Assembly (NCBI GenBank): GCA_965226915.1
Contig: CBDDEJ010000008.1
Coordinates: 248,001-312,000 of the forward strand
Direction: 5' to 3'
DNA from: Io17-Chloro-G2 sp965226915
GTDB taxonomy: Bacteria; Chloroflexota; Dehalococcoidia; Lucifugimonadales; UBA3495
DNA: 64,000 nt
The notes under the pieces were generated by a model, which saw only the letters and a program-made list of their open reading frames with translations, was not told the origin of the DNA and did no database searches. Each line of letters opens with the position of its first letter. The first letter of the stretch is position 1. Both the position numbers and the translations under genes were made by a program. Positions 20,773-29,737 of the stretch are shown here, in pieces.

Positions 20773-21126
20773 CTATTGGGCCAGCGACCGAATCACTAAG
20801 GATAGACCCAGCTTATCCAAGGCGCCCGAAGCGGTGTCCATCATGGCTTGATGGAGCACATCCTGGGGATCTTCAAGAGAAATTTCATTGATTTCCAGAA
20901 AAACCAGGGCACAGGCCAAACCGGTGCGTTTGTTGGCGTCGATGAAAGCATGGTTCCGGCTGAGGTGGAAGGTATAAGCCGCCGCCATTTCATTAATGTG
21001 GCGGTGAAGCGATTCGCCGCCGAAGGAGGCCTGGGGCATGGCCAGCGCTGATTCCAGAAGTCCAAAATCGCGCACGCCGTTGGGCCCGCCGTAACGTTGG
21101 ATTTTGTCGGCGTGGATCCTTATCAC
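20773..21126 (-). CDS. doc: Doc/Fic-family toxin (death-on-curing)
   Basis: 117 residues with the Fic/Doc active-site motif HAFIDANKRTGLA near residue 60 and the N-terminal IHADKIQRYGGPNGVRDFGLLESALAMPQ typical of Doc. Doc proteins phosphorylate EF-Tu. The GTG start is the first possible start after the antitoxin stop, 33 nt downstream of it. The partner gene is an AbrB-type antitoxin cut by an IS3 element, so this toxin frame is intact but its antitoxin is not. How the cell tolerates it is open: expression may be lost because the operon promoter now lies beyond the IS. Confidence 0.88.
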   Translation of the reverse strand: MIRIHADKIQRYGGPNGVRDFGLLESALAMPQASFGGESLHRHINEMAAAYTFHLSRNHAFIDANKRTGLACALVFLEINEISLEDPQDVLHQAMMDTASGALDKLGLSLVIRSLAQ

Positions 21127-21351
21127 ATCTGGAAGTCTAAGGAAAGCCGGCTTGGGCGCCTATTCGGCCAACTTCCTGAGGGTTTGGCCGTGACGGGCGT
21201 TGATTTTCTCCAGTGCCTGGCTGACACGTTCGTGTTGGGAATCGTCCCGTACGGGGGAGACTGAGGTGGTACCCAAAAACTAGACAGGTGGCTAAGAGAG
21301 AGTCCAGCTCCTAAAATACCGGCAGCGGTTGCTGTTGGGGAGGAGAAGGAC

Positions 21352-21643
21352 ATGAGGCAGACGAGGAAGAAACACAGCCCAGCGTTCAAGGCCAACGTGG
21401 CCCTGGCCGCTCTTCAAGGGGAAGAGACCATCGCCCAGTTGGCCAGCCGATTTGAGGTCCATCCCAGCCAGATTCACGCTTGGAAAAGTTAAAAGGGCCC
21501 TGTTAGAAGGAGCTCCGGAGCTATTTGCCGACAACCATAAATCCCAGGAAAAGGCCAAAGAAGCTCAAATTGACCAACTCTACCGGCACATCGGCCAGCT
21601 GAAGGTGGAACGCGATTTTTTGTCGGAAAGGTCCGGTCTATGA
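21352..21643 (+). pseudogene. IS3 orfA, frameshifted
   Basis: Helix-turn-helix half of the IS3 transposase: MRQTRKKHSPAFKANVALAAL, then TIAQLASRFEVHPSQIHAWKS and a TAA. In the next frame the normal continuation is seen: RALLEGAPELFADNHK, then a leucine-zipper-like QIDQLYRHIGQLKVERDFL. One indel near 21488 (TGGAAAAGTTAAAAGG) separates the parts. GGAGGAGAAGG precedes the ATG. Confidence 0.8.
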
Positions 21644-22575
21644 ATCGCAGCCTGCGGCAGGCCATGATCGACCGAGGCCATAAGCAACTGTCCCTGGTCC
21701 GTCAGTGTACACTGCTGAACATCAGCCGAGCCTCAGTGTACTACCGGCCAGTCTCGACCAGAGCAGAAGACCTGGAGTTGATGGCTCGGATGGACCGTCA
21801 GTATTTGAAGACGCCCTTCTACGGTTCCAGGAGGATGAAGGCCTGGCTGCTGGCAGAGGGCTACCTAGTGAGCCGAAGCAAGGTTCGAAGGCTGATGCGG
21901 TTGATGGGCCTGGAAGCCATCTATCGGCGTCCCAACACTAGCAAGCCAGCTCCGGGACATCGGGTCTATCCCTACCTGCTGAAGGGAGTGGATGTTAATC
22001 GGGTCGACCAGGTCTGGGCGGCGGACATTACCTACATTCCCATGGCTCAGGGCTTCCTGTACCTGGTGGCCATCATGGACTGGCACAGCCGGCATGTGCT
22101 GGCCTGGAAGCTCTCCAACACCATGGACACGGACTTCTGTGTGACGGCGTTGGAGGCAGCATTGGGCAAGGGACGGCCGGAGGTCTTTAACACGGACCAG
22201 GGGGCACAGTTCACCAGTGATGCCTTTACCCAGACGTTGCAGGAGCGGGGCATTCGGGTCAGCATGGATGGTAAAGGTAGGTACCTGGACAACATCTTTG
22301 TGGAGCGGTTGTGGCGGAGCATCAAGTATGAGGAGGTGTATCTGAAGGCATACCAGACTGTCGCAGAAGCCCGAGTTGGGATCAACGCTTACCTGGAGTT
22401 CTACAACCGGCGGAGACCTCACCAGTCTTTGGGCTATCGAACCCCAGCACAGGTGTACCAAAAGGGCCAGGCAGAAAAGAGGGTAGCAGCTCAAGAACCA
22501 GGGCTGACATCGGGCTTGGTGAAACCTAGCGTAGGGGCGGGAGACTCTCTTAATTTAGCCCTCAGGCTGTCTTAA
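21640..22575 (+). CDS. IS3-family transposase orfB
   Basis: A 311-residue integrase-type catalytic subunit. DDE residues lie in VWAADITYI, FNTDQGAQFTS and NIFVERLWRS; an HTH_21 segment (TPFYGSRRMKAWL...VSRSKVRRLMRLMGL) precedes them. It overlaps the end of orfA by four bases (ATGA). Its frame is intact. Confidence 0.93.
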   Translation: MNRSLRQAMIDRGHKQLSLVRQCTLLNISRASVYYRPVSTRAEDLELMARMDRQYLKTPFYGSRRMKAWLLAEGYLVSRSKVRRLMRLMGLEAIYRRPNTSKPAPGHRVYPYLLKGVDVNRVDQVWAADITYIPMAQGFLYLVAIMDWHSRHVLAWKLSNTMDTDFCVTALEAALGKGRPEVFNTDQGAQFTSDAFTQTLQERGIRVSMDGKGRYLDNIFVERLWRSIKYEEVYLKAYQTVAEARVGINAYLEFYNRRRPHQSLGYRTPAQVYQKGQAEKRVAAQEPGLTSGLVKPSVGAGDSLNLALRLS

Positions 22576-22857
22576 TCATTGGGTCCACCTTAGACTATCA
22601 GACTCTCGCCATCCGTGATGATCTCCAGAGGAGTGCTCATATCGATAATTAGCACTTCCAAAATTGCCTTATCGATGATGAGAGCCGCATTGTTGCCGTG
22701 GGCCGTAAGTGTCTTGATCATGGTTGATTTTTTGTATTCCCGATGTAGCTACATTGTAGTACGTCCTCCCAAAGAGAGCCCCAAATGAAAAGGAGTGTTC
22801 TCTGAGAAACGGGCTCACCGCAGGTTGCCAGCGTCTACTCTCCACGGGAAACGATTG

Positions 22858-23283
22858 TTATTGGGAAAGATCGACCGCCAATGATATTGGGTCGTAAACC
22901 ATCAGTCCGCCAACTTGGGTAAAGGCCGCGTCGGTGGTGACGATGCCCTCCAAATGGTGGGTGGAGACCACGGCCGCGTGGATGGCGTCACGAGGAGACA
23001 GAGCCGGGTATCGCTCCAAGATTTGGCGGGACAACAATATTTCTGACCTACCGATGGGTAGCGGGTTAGGAACGAGGGCAGCTAGAATATCGAAAACAGC
23101 GAGCCCGAACGCCCTATCACCACGTCCGTCGTAGACATGCAGGATTTCTTGGAGCAACTCAACGTCTATGTAGTAATTAGAATCGGAATCGCCTATTTGG
23201 GCTACCAAACGGCGGCATGGTTCTTTGTATCTGTGGGGACGTCCGAGGGCATAGATGAAAATATTAGTATCAAACAGTATCAA
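22858..23283 (-). CDS. vapC: PIN-domain toxin VapC
   Basis: 141 residues. The PIN nuclease acidic set is visible: LFDTNIFIYALG at the N-terminus, DVELLQEILHVY in the middle and LSPRDAIHAAV...GIVTTDAAF at the end. VapC toxins cleave tRNA or rRNA. Its start overlaps the end of the antitoxin gene by 14 nt, so the pair is one operon. Confidence 0.88.
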   Translation of the reverse strand: MILFDTNIFIYALGRPHRYKEPCRRLVAQIGDSDSNYYIDVELLQEILHVYDGRGDRAFGLAVFDILAALVPNPLPIGRSEILLSRQILERYPALSPRDAIHAAVVSTHHLEGIVTTDAAFTQVGGLMVYDPISLAVDLSQ

Positions 23284-23524
23284 AGCGGCGGCCCGGGTCT
23301 TTTTCGATAATCTCCTTGGCTTCCTCCCAGGTCAAGTCACTTTCCATATCCAGCAAGTCCCGGACTGCAGCCCTCCTTTCCTCAATGGAGGGTTTCAAAT
23401 ACTGTTGCTCCACCGCCTTACGCACCAGCGCCCCCACCGTCTTGCCTTTGGAACGGGCAATCCGTTCTATCGTCCTGTAGTGGTCTGGGTCAAATAATAC
23501 TTCCACACGCTTAGTGAGCGGCAC
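23270..23524 (-). CDS. vapB: Ribbon-helix-helix-type antitoxin VapB
   Basis: 84 residues. N-terminal TKRVEVLFDPDHYRTIERIARSKGKTVGALVRKAVEQQY fits a ribbon-helix-helix DNA-binding domain. The acidic C-terminal part (DMESDLTWEEAKEIIEKDPG) is the likely toxin-binding tail. Such pairs usually repress their own promoter. Confidence 0.82.
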   Translation of the reverse strand: MPLTKRVEVLFDPDHYRTIERIARSKGKTVGALVRKAVEQQYLKPSIEERRAAVRDLLDMESDLTWEEAKEIIEKDPGRRFDTV

Positions 23525-23606
23525 CGTATACTTCCGGAACCGTATGGATACGTATATATTAACATGACGAGGTCGCCGGTGAGGTCAGGGCTCGGGGCAG
23601 CACGTT

Positions 23607-24599
23607 TCAACGGACTATCTCAGCAAATCGCTGGCGCAGGTGCTGTTCCGCCTCATCACAGATCGTACGCAACACCTCGCCGGCCGGGCGGATGGCATCT
23701 ACGGAAGCAGCAGCCTTGCCGAACAATGCCGAGCGGATCTCGAAATCATTGTTACGCCGGGCCTCTTCGTAGGCCGGAAGTATTTCGTCCAAGCGGTCCC
23801 TAAGTTCTTTTTCCAGGCCATGCCACTCCCGGGCGAACCGGTTGTTATAGCCGCGGCCGGCGATACCTTCCGGCCAAGGTGTGTTGTCATACGATGCATT
23901 GTTGATGATGTCAAATACCTGGGTATGAATGGTGTCGTCGCCGTCGCTGGCAACGATCAATTCTTTGTGCGCATCCGGGATCTCGTCGTCTTCTTGAGCC
24001 GCCGTGAAGACTGTCCCCATCCAGGCGCCTTCCGCCCCCGCGGCTAGAACGGCGGCCAGAGACCGGCCATCGCCGATGCCACCGGCGGCGAGCACTGGAA
24101 CGTCTGGAAACTCAGTGACTACACGGACGAGGAATGGCAGCAGGCTCAACATGCCGGTGTGTCCACCTGCATCGTTTCCTTGCGCAGCTAGGATGTCGGC
24201 CCCGCCGGAGACCGCCAAACGAGCCCCCTCCATCGTCTGAACCTGGCAGATGACCACAGCGCCGCTCTCTTTGGCCCGGCTCAGCCACGGCGTGGGGTCG
24301 GCAAAGGAGAAAAGGATAACCGGAACTTGCTGCTCCAACACGGTCTCGAAGTTCTCAAGTGAATTGTCGATGCGCATGGTGATGAAGCCGGCGCCGAATG
24401 GTTTATCCGTCTGGGAACGTATGTAGCCGATCTGCTCCCGTACATAGTCTGGACTGATGGCGCCGGGGGCCCGGCGCAGCCAAAGGTTCCCAGGCCTCCC
24501 GCGGAGGATACCGCAGCCGCTCATGCGCTGCATCGGCGCGGAGATGATTGGGTAGCGAATGCCCAGCAGTTCGGTAAATCGCGTCTTCAGCATGAACAT
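23607..24599 (-). pseudogene. Nitronate monooxygenase-like gene with two compensating frameshifts
   Basis: FMN-dependent TIM barrel of the nitronate monooxygenase (2-nitropropane dioxygenase) family: RYPIISAPMQRMSG, ILFSFADPTPW, AAQGNDAGGHTG with the catalytic His, and LAAGGIGDGRSLAAVLAAGAEGAWMGT. Between MQRMSG and ISPDYVREQIG the frame gives an unlikely CGILRGRPGNLWLRRAPGA. The neighbouring frame gives AVSSAGGLGTFGCAG, the expected FMN-loop sequence. Two nearby indels (about 24470-24520) therefore shift and restore the frame. The frame is open but the product would lack the loop. Sequencing error is the alternative. An ATG two codons into the frame is preceded by AAGGGGGA. Confidence 0.8.
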
Positions 24600-24687
24600 T
24601 CCCCCTTATCCCTGGTGGACCTGTAATACTCGGGGCCATAATCGGCCCTGTCGGATCATCTGAATCCCGCAACGAGAGAAGTATTTC

Positions 24688-25815
24688 TTAAAGTATAAAC
24701 ATCGCATCACCGAAAGAGTAGAACCGGTAGCCTTGGGCAATGGCTCCCTGGTACGCCGCCAACAACACCGCCTGACCTGAGCCCGCCGCAAGACCACCCC
24801 GCCCTGATTCAATAAATGCTGAAACCAGCATGAGCAGCGTGGACCTGGGCAGGTGGAAGTTGGTGACCATGGCGTCCACCAGGCGGAACTCGTGGCCGGG
24901 GAGGATGAACAGCCCCGCCCAGCCGCTTTGGGCTTCCAGTTTGGTCTGGCCGCGACTTCGCATACCCTGGCCGGCTTGCTCCAAAACCCTCACCGATGTG
25001 GTGCCCACTGCAATGATCCTGCGTCCATCGGCTCTGGCCCGGTTCAAGCTGGCAGCGGTCTCCGCGGGAATCTCGTAATATTCGGTGTGTATGGGGTGTT
25101 GAGTGGGATCTTCGTGCTGCACGGGCCGGAATGTGTCCAGGCCCACGTGTAGGGTGACAAAGGCCGATTCAACCCCAATGGCCTGGAATCTATCCAGCAA
25201 ATCCTGAGTAAAGTGCAGACCCGCGGTGGGAGCGGCGGCGCTGCCCGAGTCTTTCGCGTAGACGGTCTGATAGCGTTCCGAGTCTTCAAGCCTGTGATGT
25301 ATGTAGGGTGGCAGAGGCACGTAGCCGAGCCGTTCTAGGTCGATATCGGCGGGTAACCGAATCGTCTTCGAGCCGTCGTCGTTTGCCGCCAGCACTTCGG
25401 CTATCAATCCCCCCGAACCCCCCTTTGCAAAGGGGGGGCGAATTGAGGGTGCATCAGCGCTGCACTGCGGGTTCTCTGGGGGCTCCAGTACTACTTTGGC
25501 CCCTGGGCGCAGCCGCCTGCCCGGTTGGGCTAGGGCTTGCCAGATATCGGCAGCCTTCTGGCGAAGCAACAGGAATTCCACCTTGCCGCCGGTGTCCGCC
25601 CGCCGCCCGCGAAGCCGCGCTGGAATCACCCGGCTCTGGTTGAACACTACGACGTCGCCGGGACGCAGATATTCGATGATATCGGTGAAGCGCCGGTGGT
25701 TGATCTGCCCTGAAAGCCGGTCCAAAACGAGCAATCGGGATGAGTCCCTGGGCTCCAGAGGCGTCTGGGCGATGAATTCCGGAGGGAGATGGTAGTCGAA
25801 ATCGCTGGTTTGCAT
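24688..25815 (-). CDS. queA: tRNA preQ1(34) S-adenosylmethionine ribosyltransferase-isomerase QueA
   Basis: Transfers the ribosyl moiety of AdoMet to preQ1 in tRNA during queuosine synthesis. It starts FDYHLPPEFIAQTPLEPRDSSRLLVLDR and has VVFNQSRVIPARLRG, TAGLHFTQDLLDR, VTLHVGLDTFRPV, HTEYYEIP, IAVGTTSVRVLE and NFHLPRSTLLMLVSAF, all typical. At 375 residues it is about 25 longer than usual: a segment IRPPFAKGGSGG encoded by a palindromic repeat lies between the barrel strands near residue 125. The frame is intact. Other queuosine genes are not in the window. Confidence 0.95.
   Translation of the reverse strand: MQTSDFDYHLPPEFIAQTPLEPRDSSRLLVLDRLSGQINHRRFTDIIEYLRPGDVVVFNQSRVIPARLRGRRADTGGKVEFLLLRQKAADIWQALAQPGRRLRPGAKVVLEPPENPQCSADAPSIRPPFAKGGSGGLIAEVLAANDDGSKTIRLPADIDLERLGYVPLPPYIHHRLEDSERYQTVYAKDSGSAAAPTAGLHFTQDLLDRFQAIGVESAFVTLHVGLDTFRPVQHEDPTQHPIHTEYYEIPAETAASLNRARADGRRIIAVGTTSVRVLEQAGQGMRSRGQTKLEAQSGWAGLFILPGHEFRLVDAMVTNFHLPRSTLLMLVSAFIESGRGGLAAGSGQAVLLAAYQGAIAQGYRFYSFGDAMFIL
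25405..25446. repeat. Palindromic mini-repeat inserted in queA
   Basis: The core CCCCCCTTTGCAAAGGGGGG lies within CAATCCCCCCGAACC...GGGCGAATTG. In frame it encodes IRPPFAKGGSGG. I recall peptides of the PPFAKGG type from mobile palindromic repeats inserted in genes of several bacteria. The insertion keeps the queA frame. Confidence 0.75.
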
Positions 25816-25917
25816 TTGTTAGCTATCAGCGGTCAGCATTCAACCGTTGGCGCCGGCCGAGGCGTCTTGGCATATGTGACGGCCTGAACTCAAATTCTTT
25901 AAATCCATAGCTGATAG

Positions 25918-26805
25918 CTACCTGCCATGGATGCTGATCCGGGCGGCGGTCAGGGTGTTGACCAACAGCATTGCGATGGTCATGGGGCCGACGCCTCCGG
26001 GCACGGGGGTGATCGCCTCGGCTTTTTGTGATACGGCTTCGTATTCCACGTCCCCCACCAGCCGGTAGCCGCGCCGCCGGGAGGCGTCTTCCACGCGGTT
26101 TATCCCCACGTCGATGACCACGGCGCCGTCTCTTACCATATCGGCGGTGATCATTTGGGGCTGGCCGGTGGCCGCGACCAGGATGTCAGCCCGGCGAGTG
26201 TAATCCGCCAAGTCCTTAGTCCTGGTATGGCAAACGGTGACGGTGGCGTTGGCGCCATCCTGCCGTTGCATCAGCAAGATCGCCAACGGTTTGCCCACAA
26301 TCTCGCTGCGGCCGCAGATGACCACGTTTTTCCCTGCGGGGTCGTAGCCGTGTCTCACGAGAAGCTGCTGGATGCCCGCCGGTGTTCCCGGGACGAAATC
26401 GGGCCGGCCCTGGACCAGTTTCCCGACGTTGCTGGGGTGGATTCCGTCCACATCTTTTTGCGGATTCACAGCTTCGATGATGCGCTGAGTGTCCACCTGG
26501 GGAGGAAGCGGAAGTTGGACTAAAATTCCGTGGAAACGGTTGTCGGCGTTCAACTGTTCCACCAAGGACAAAATCTCACCCTGGCCGGTGTCTTCGGGCA
26601 GGATGAAGGAGTCGCTGAACATGCCCACCTCATCGCAGGCCCGGCGCTTGTTGCGAACGTAGACCGCCGAGGCGGGGTCGTCGCCCACCAAGACAGCGGC
26701 CAAGCCAGGTGTCACCTGGTGTTTCTGCTGCATCTCTTTGACACCCACGGCGACCTCGCCGCGAATCTCCTGGGCGAGGGCGGCGCCATCCAATATCTTG
26801 GCCAT
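25918..26805 (-). CDS. folD: Bifunctional methylenetetrahydrofolate dehydrogenase/cyclohydrolase FolD
   Basis: Interconverts methylene-, methenyl- and formyl-tetrahydrofolate with NADP. 295 residues. It has SAVYVRNKRRACDEVGM with the catalytic Tyr/Lys region, GILVQLPLPP, KDVDGIHPSNVGKL, VVICGRSEIVGKPLA, VVIDVGINR and ITPVPGGVGPMTIAMLL. The frame is intact. It lies upstream of queA on the same strand, 102 nt away; the gap holds AGCTATC-type heptamer repeats. Confidence 0.96.
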   Translation of the reverse strand: MAKILDGAALAQEIRGEVAVGVKEMQQKHQVTPGLAAVLVGDDPASAVYVRNKRRACDEVGMFSDSFILPEDTGQGEILSLVEQLNADNRFHGILVQLPLPPQVDTQRIIEAVNPQKDVDGIHPSNVGKLVQGRPDFVPGTPAGIQQLLVRHGYDPAGKNVVICGRSEIVGKPLAILLMQRQDGANATVTVCHTRTKDLADYTRRADILVAATGQPQMITADMVRDGAVVIDVGINRVEDASRRRGYRLVGDVEYEAVSQKAEAITPVPGGVGPMTIAMLLVNTLTAARISIHGR

Positions 26806-26865
26806 CTTTACATCTTCCTTGCGCTTGTTTCTCTGATCAGCGACGAAAATTCTAGCATAGGCCCG

Positions 26866-26910
26866 AGCTATCAGCTACCAGCTACCAGCTATCAGCGGTC
26901 AGCTTTCAGC
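26866..26910 (+). repeat. Heptamer tandem repeat AGCTAYC
   Basis: Six units in a row: AGCTATC, AGCTACC, AGCTACC, AGCTATC, AGCGGTC, AGCTTTC. Related units (AGCTATC AGCGGTC AGCATTC) occur at 25821-25842 in the folD-queA gap and, inverted, near 25905. A 7-bp period is out of phase with codons, and all copies are between genes. Confidence 0.8.
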
Positions 26911-26978
26911 TCCGGGTCATTGTTGATGCTGGTTAAACCCAGGAATATACTGGCCGAAACGGGATTGAAAGGCGAGAG

Positions 26979-27911
26979 ATGCATATCTGTTCATTGCTGC
27001 CCAGCGCGACTGAGATCGTTTATGCTTTGGGTTTGGGAGACGAGTTGGTGGGTGTTTCCCACGCCTGCGACTACCCATATCTGGCTCAGTCAAAACCGGT
27101 GGTCAGCCGTAGCCTGCGCCAGGCCGGGGAGTTAAACAATCTGGGCAGCCGGGAGATTGACGCCATCACCCAACAGACCCGGTCCTCCGGCAACCCCCTT
27201 TACTGGATTGACGGTAAGCTGCTTAGTGAGCTTCAACCCGATTTGATCATTACTTAAGAGCTATGCGAAGTTTGCGCCGTTGGAAGCGGCTGGGTTTTCG
27301 AGACGGCAAGCAAGGTCCTCGACTACCAACCAGAGATAATCACCATCCGGCCCGCCGGTGTCGAAGATATATTCCAGAATATATTGAATATTGGCCGGGC
27401 GGCGCAATCGGCGCTTAGCGCTCAAGGGTTGGTGGATAGCCTTAGGCGGCGGATGAAATACGTGCGGTCGGCGCTGCCATCTGAGGGAGACCCGCCGAGA
27501 GTCTTCTGCGTTGATTGGCTGGACCCGCTGCGCAACACCGGCCAGTGGGGACCGGAGTTGGTGGAACTGGCAGGTGGGGTGGAAGGTTTGGCCGCCAAGT
27601 GGGGAAAGTCGCGTGAAGTGGCCTGGGAGGAGGTGCTAGTCTACCAGCCGGAATACCTGATGATGATGCCGTGCGCGTTTGGTCCTGATCGTGTGGAGCA
27701 TGATTCGGCGGAGTGTTTGCGGCGTCAGCCGGGCTGGCAAACGCTTCCTGCGGTGACTAAAGACCAAGTCTTTTTGTTTGACGGGCGAATCCCCAGCCAC
27801 CACGGGCCCCGGATTGTAGACGTCATGGAAGGGCTGGCCGAGGCCATGTGGCCCGATCGCTTCCCAGGGCTTGCTCCGGAAGGAGTGTTTAGGAAGTGGG
27901 AGGCGTTCTAG
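26979..27911 (+). pseudogene. BtuF-like cobalamin/periplasmic-binding-fold protein with one nonsense codon
   Basis: Substrate-binding protein of the cobalamin/siderophore class: MHICSLLPSATEIVYALGLGDELVGVSHACDYP, then ELQPDLIIT, a TAA at 27255-27257, and in the same frame ELCEVCAVGSGWVFETASKVLDYQPEIITI through to the end. The family usually has TQxLCxVC here, so TAA replaces CAA (Gln), a single C-to-T change. There is no signal peptide, so it may be a cytoplasmic homologue. The 3' part is intact and readable (VFCVDWLDPLRNTGQWGPELVELAGG). Confidence 0.82.
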
Positions 27912-28174
27912 CCTGAATCAGCAAGGAGCCACGAACGATAGGGTCTCTGCAACCAGCGTCGACCCGCGACTCCGTCATTTAGCGAGTCGTTTGGGGAATA
28001 GGTTTTACGCCCCAGATCAATCGAATCGGCGCAACCCGAGAGAAGCCCATTTTGAAATGGCTTCCGGCCATCGTGTATACTATTTGCAGGACTGGTGGCT
28101 TAGCAAAACCGGCGTGGCGGCGCTTCCTTGGTCGAGCTGCATCAACCGTTAAGCCCGGCGCCAGTATCAATCGA

Positions 28175-28249
<75 letters not shown>

Positions 28250-28262
28250 ATTATTAGGCACG

Positions 28263-28294
28263 AAAAGCCCTCAGGGGAAACCCCGAGGGCTTTT
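28263..28294 (+). terminator. Terminator behind tRNA-Gly
   Basis: AAAAGCCCTC and GAGGGCTTTT enclose a further AGGGG/CCCC pairing around a short loop. It has A and T tracts and may serve both strands. Confidence 0.85.
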
Positions 28295-28314
28295 GCTTTG
28301 CCCCTTTGTACCAA

Positions 28315-29458
28315 TTAAGCCGGAGATGGCTCCGATTCCCTTGATTTCATCATGCCTTGCTCGAACTGTAGCGCAGCCGCCTGCTGGAGTCCGGGGGTCA
28401 CGTGGGAATAGATATCTAGCGTGGTCCCCACCTTGGCATGACCTAATCGTTCTTGCACTATTTTGGGATGGACACCTTGCCGAAGCATGAGACTGGCGTG
28501 GGCATGACGAGCATCATGGAGTCGGTAGCCTTCCAGTCAGGCCTTGCGCATGGTTTTGGTGAACGCCCCGCTGAAGCTCCTGGGAGGAATGGAGATCCAT
28601 CGCGATAGCGGAACACGGGGGTTTCATCGTTGACCGCGTACCCCTGCAGCAACCCATGTGCTTCTTGACTCTCCCGCAGAGAACGTAACGTCAACGCTGT
28701 TGATGGCGTAAGGGCCACTAGGCGACGCCCCTTGGCCGTCTTTGGATCCTGGTAAATGGACAGGCCGCCCTTGGCACGGTACAGGCTGTGTGCCACCGAG
28801 AGGGTGGCCATGTCGAGGACCACATCCCTCCATGTAAGAGCCAGCAACTCGCCGCGCCGGAGACCGGTGTAAAAGGCGGTAAACAGGGCCTCGTAATAGT
28901 CAGTGGGCCGTGCAGCTTCAAGGAACTGGTGAACAGCTTCGGCGTCCGGTGGGTATAGGTCTTTGCTGGTAGCCTTGGGTGGAGAAACTGGTTGGCAGGG
29001 GTTGCGGTAAATCAACTGGCGCTTCATCGCATCGTTCAATGCCTTGGACAGCCGGCGGTGCGCATACTGTACGACGCTAGTTGACTTCCCTGCCTTTAAC
29101 AGATTGTTCCATGCACGGTCAATCTGCTGCGGTTCCAGCTTACCGAGCCGGATTTGCCCTAAGAGGAGTGTGATGTGAAGCCGGATCGCCGCTTCGTAGT
29201 CCACCACGGTCTTGAGGCGAAGCTGGTGCTTCATGCTCTCCAACCATTGGGCCAGGTAGTCTTTCAGTACATCTGTGATGTTACCAAGGGGAGATGATCG
29301 TCCTGCTTACGTTGAAGGGCCCGGAGTTTGGTTATCGCCTCCTGCTTAGTCTTCCCATAGACCGCTATGCGCTTTCCATCCTGGGACACCCGGGCAGCCC
29401 ATAGGCCGTCCCTCCGTAAGGTCAGTGAACCTTCTTGGTTGCCTCTGCGCTTCGCCAT
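28315..29458 (-). pseudogene. Tyrosine recombinase (phage-type integrase), several lesions
   Basis: An arm-binding N-terminus MAKRRGNQEGSLTLRRDGLWAARV, a core-binding domain (QLRLKTVVDYEAAIRLHI), and a catalytic domain with TGLRRGELLALTW (Arg), LHDARHAHASLML (HxxR), ERLGHAKVG and LDIYSHVTPG (Tyr). The frame breaks near 29275 (stop after TSQMY) and again near 28560. An in-frame TGA lies just before the HxxR motif. It adjoins tRNA-Gly(GCC), so it is probably the remnant of an integrative element; I did not find a second copy of the tRNA end in the window. Confidence 0.88.
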
Positions 29459-29737
29459 GACTTTCCTCCGTAGACCTATGATTTCTTCGTGGGCCGGCTT
29501 CGATAGTAGCGTTCCCGCCGGTTCTCCGAGACGCCCCGCGTCCGGACTCGCAAATAACAAGTTTTGTAACCCCATTGCTAATTAATGCGGGTGAGCGCCT
29601 GTGCCTCAGCGGTGCCGGTACGTACCCTGCGCCAGGAGTGCCGTTGTTTTTTGCGGGTGTCCTGGTCCCGGTTCCGTAAAGTTAACTGACCACCGGGACC
29701 GGCACCATGCATTTTCAGCTTGGGTCGCTGGGTAAGT

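Larger units (their letters stand above)
21262..22592 (+). mobile_element. IS3-family insertion sequence
   Basis: Imperfect terminal repeats TGAGGTGGTACCCAA/TTGGGTCCACCTTA and a 3-bp target duplication GAC (21259-21261 and 22593-22595). 1331 bp with orfA and orfB. It sits in the antitoxin gene in the opposite orientation. Confidence 0.9.
21160..22715 (-). pseudogene. AbrB/MazE-type antitoxin gene interrupted by an IS3 element
   Basis: The 5' part (22715-22593) reads MIKTLTAHGNNAALIIDKAIL...TPLEIITDGESLIV. The 3' part (21261-21160) reads SPVRDDSQHERVSQALEKINARHGQTLRKLAE. Taking out the IS and one copy of the GAC duplication joins the two in frame into a protein of about 75 residues with the SpoVT/AbrB fold pattern (KLTxHGN, PLEI, DGxSLxV). 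It is the antitoxin partner of the doc gene downstream. Confidence 0.85.

Noticed and set aside
29663..29704. Inverted repeat GGTCCCGGT...ACCGGGACC before the IS1380 element
   Set aside because: The stem is 9 bp with a 24-nt loop and no T tract, so I do not call it a terminator; it may be a stray repeat.
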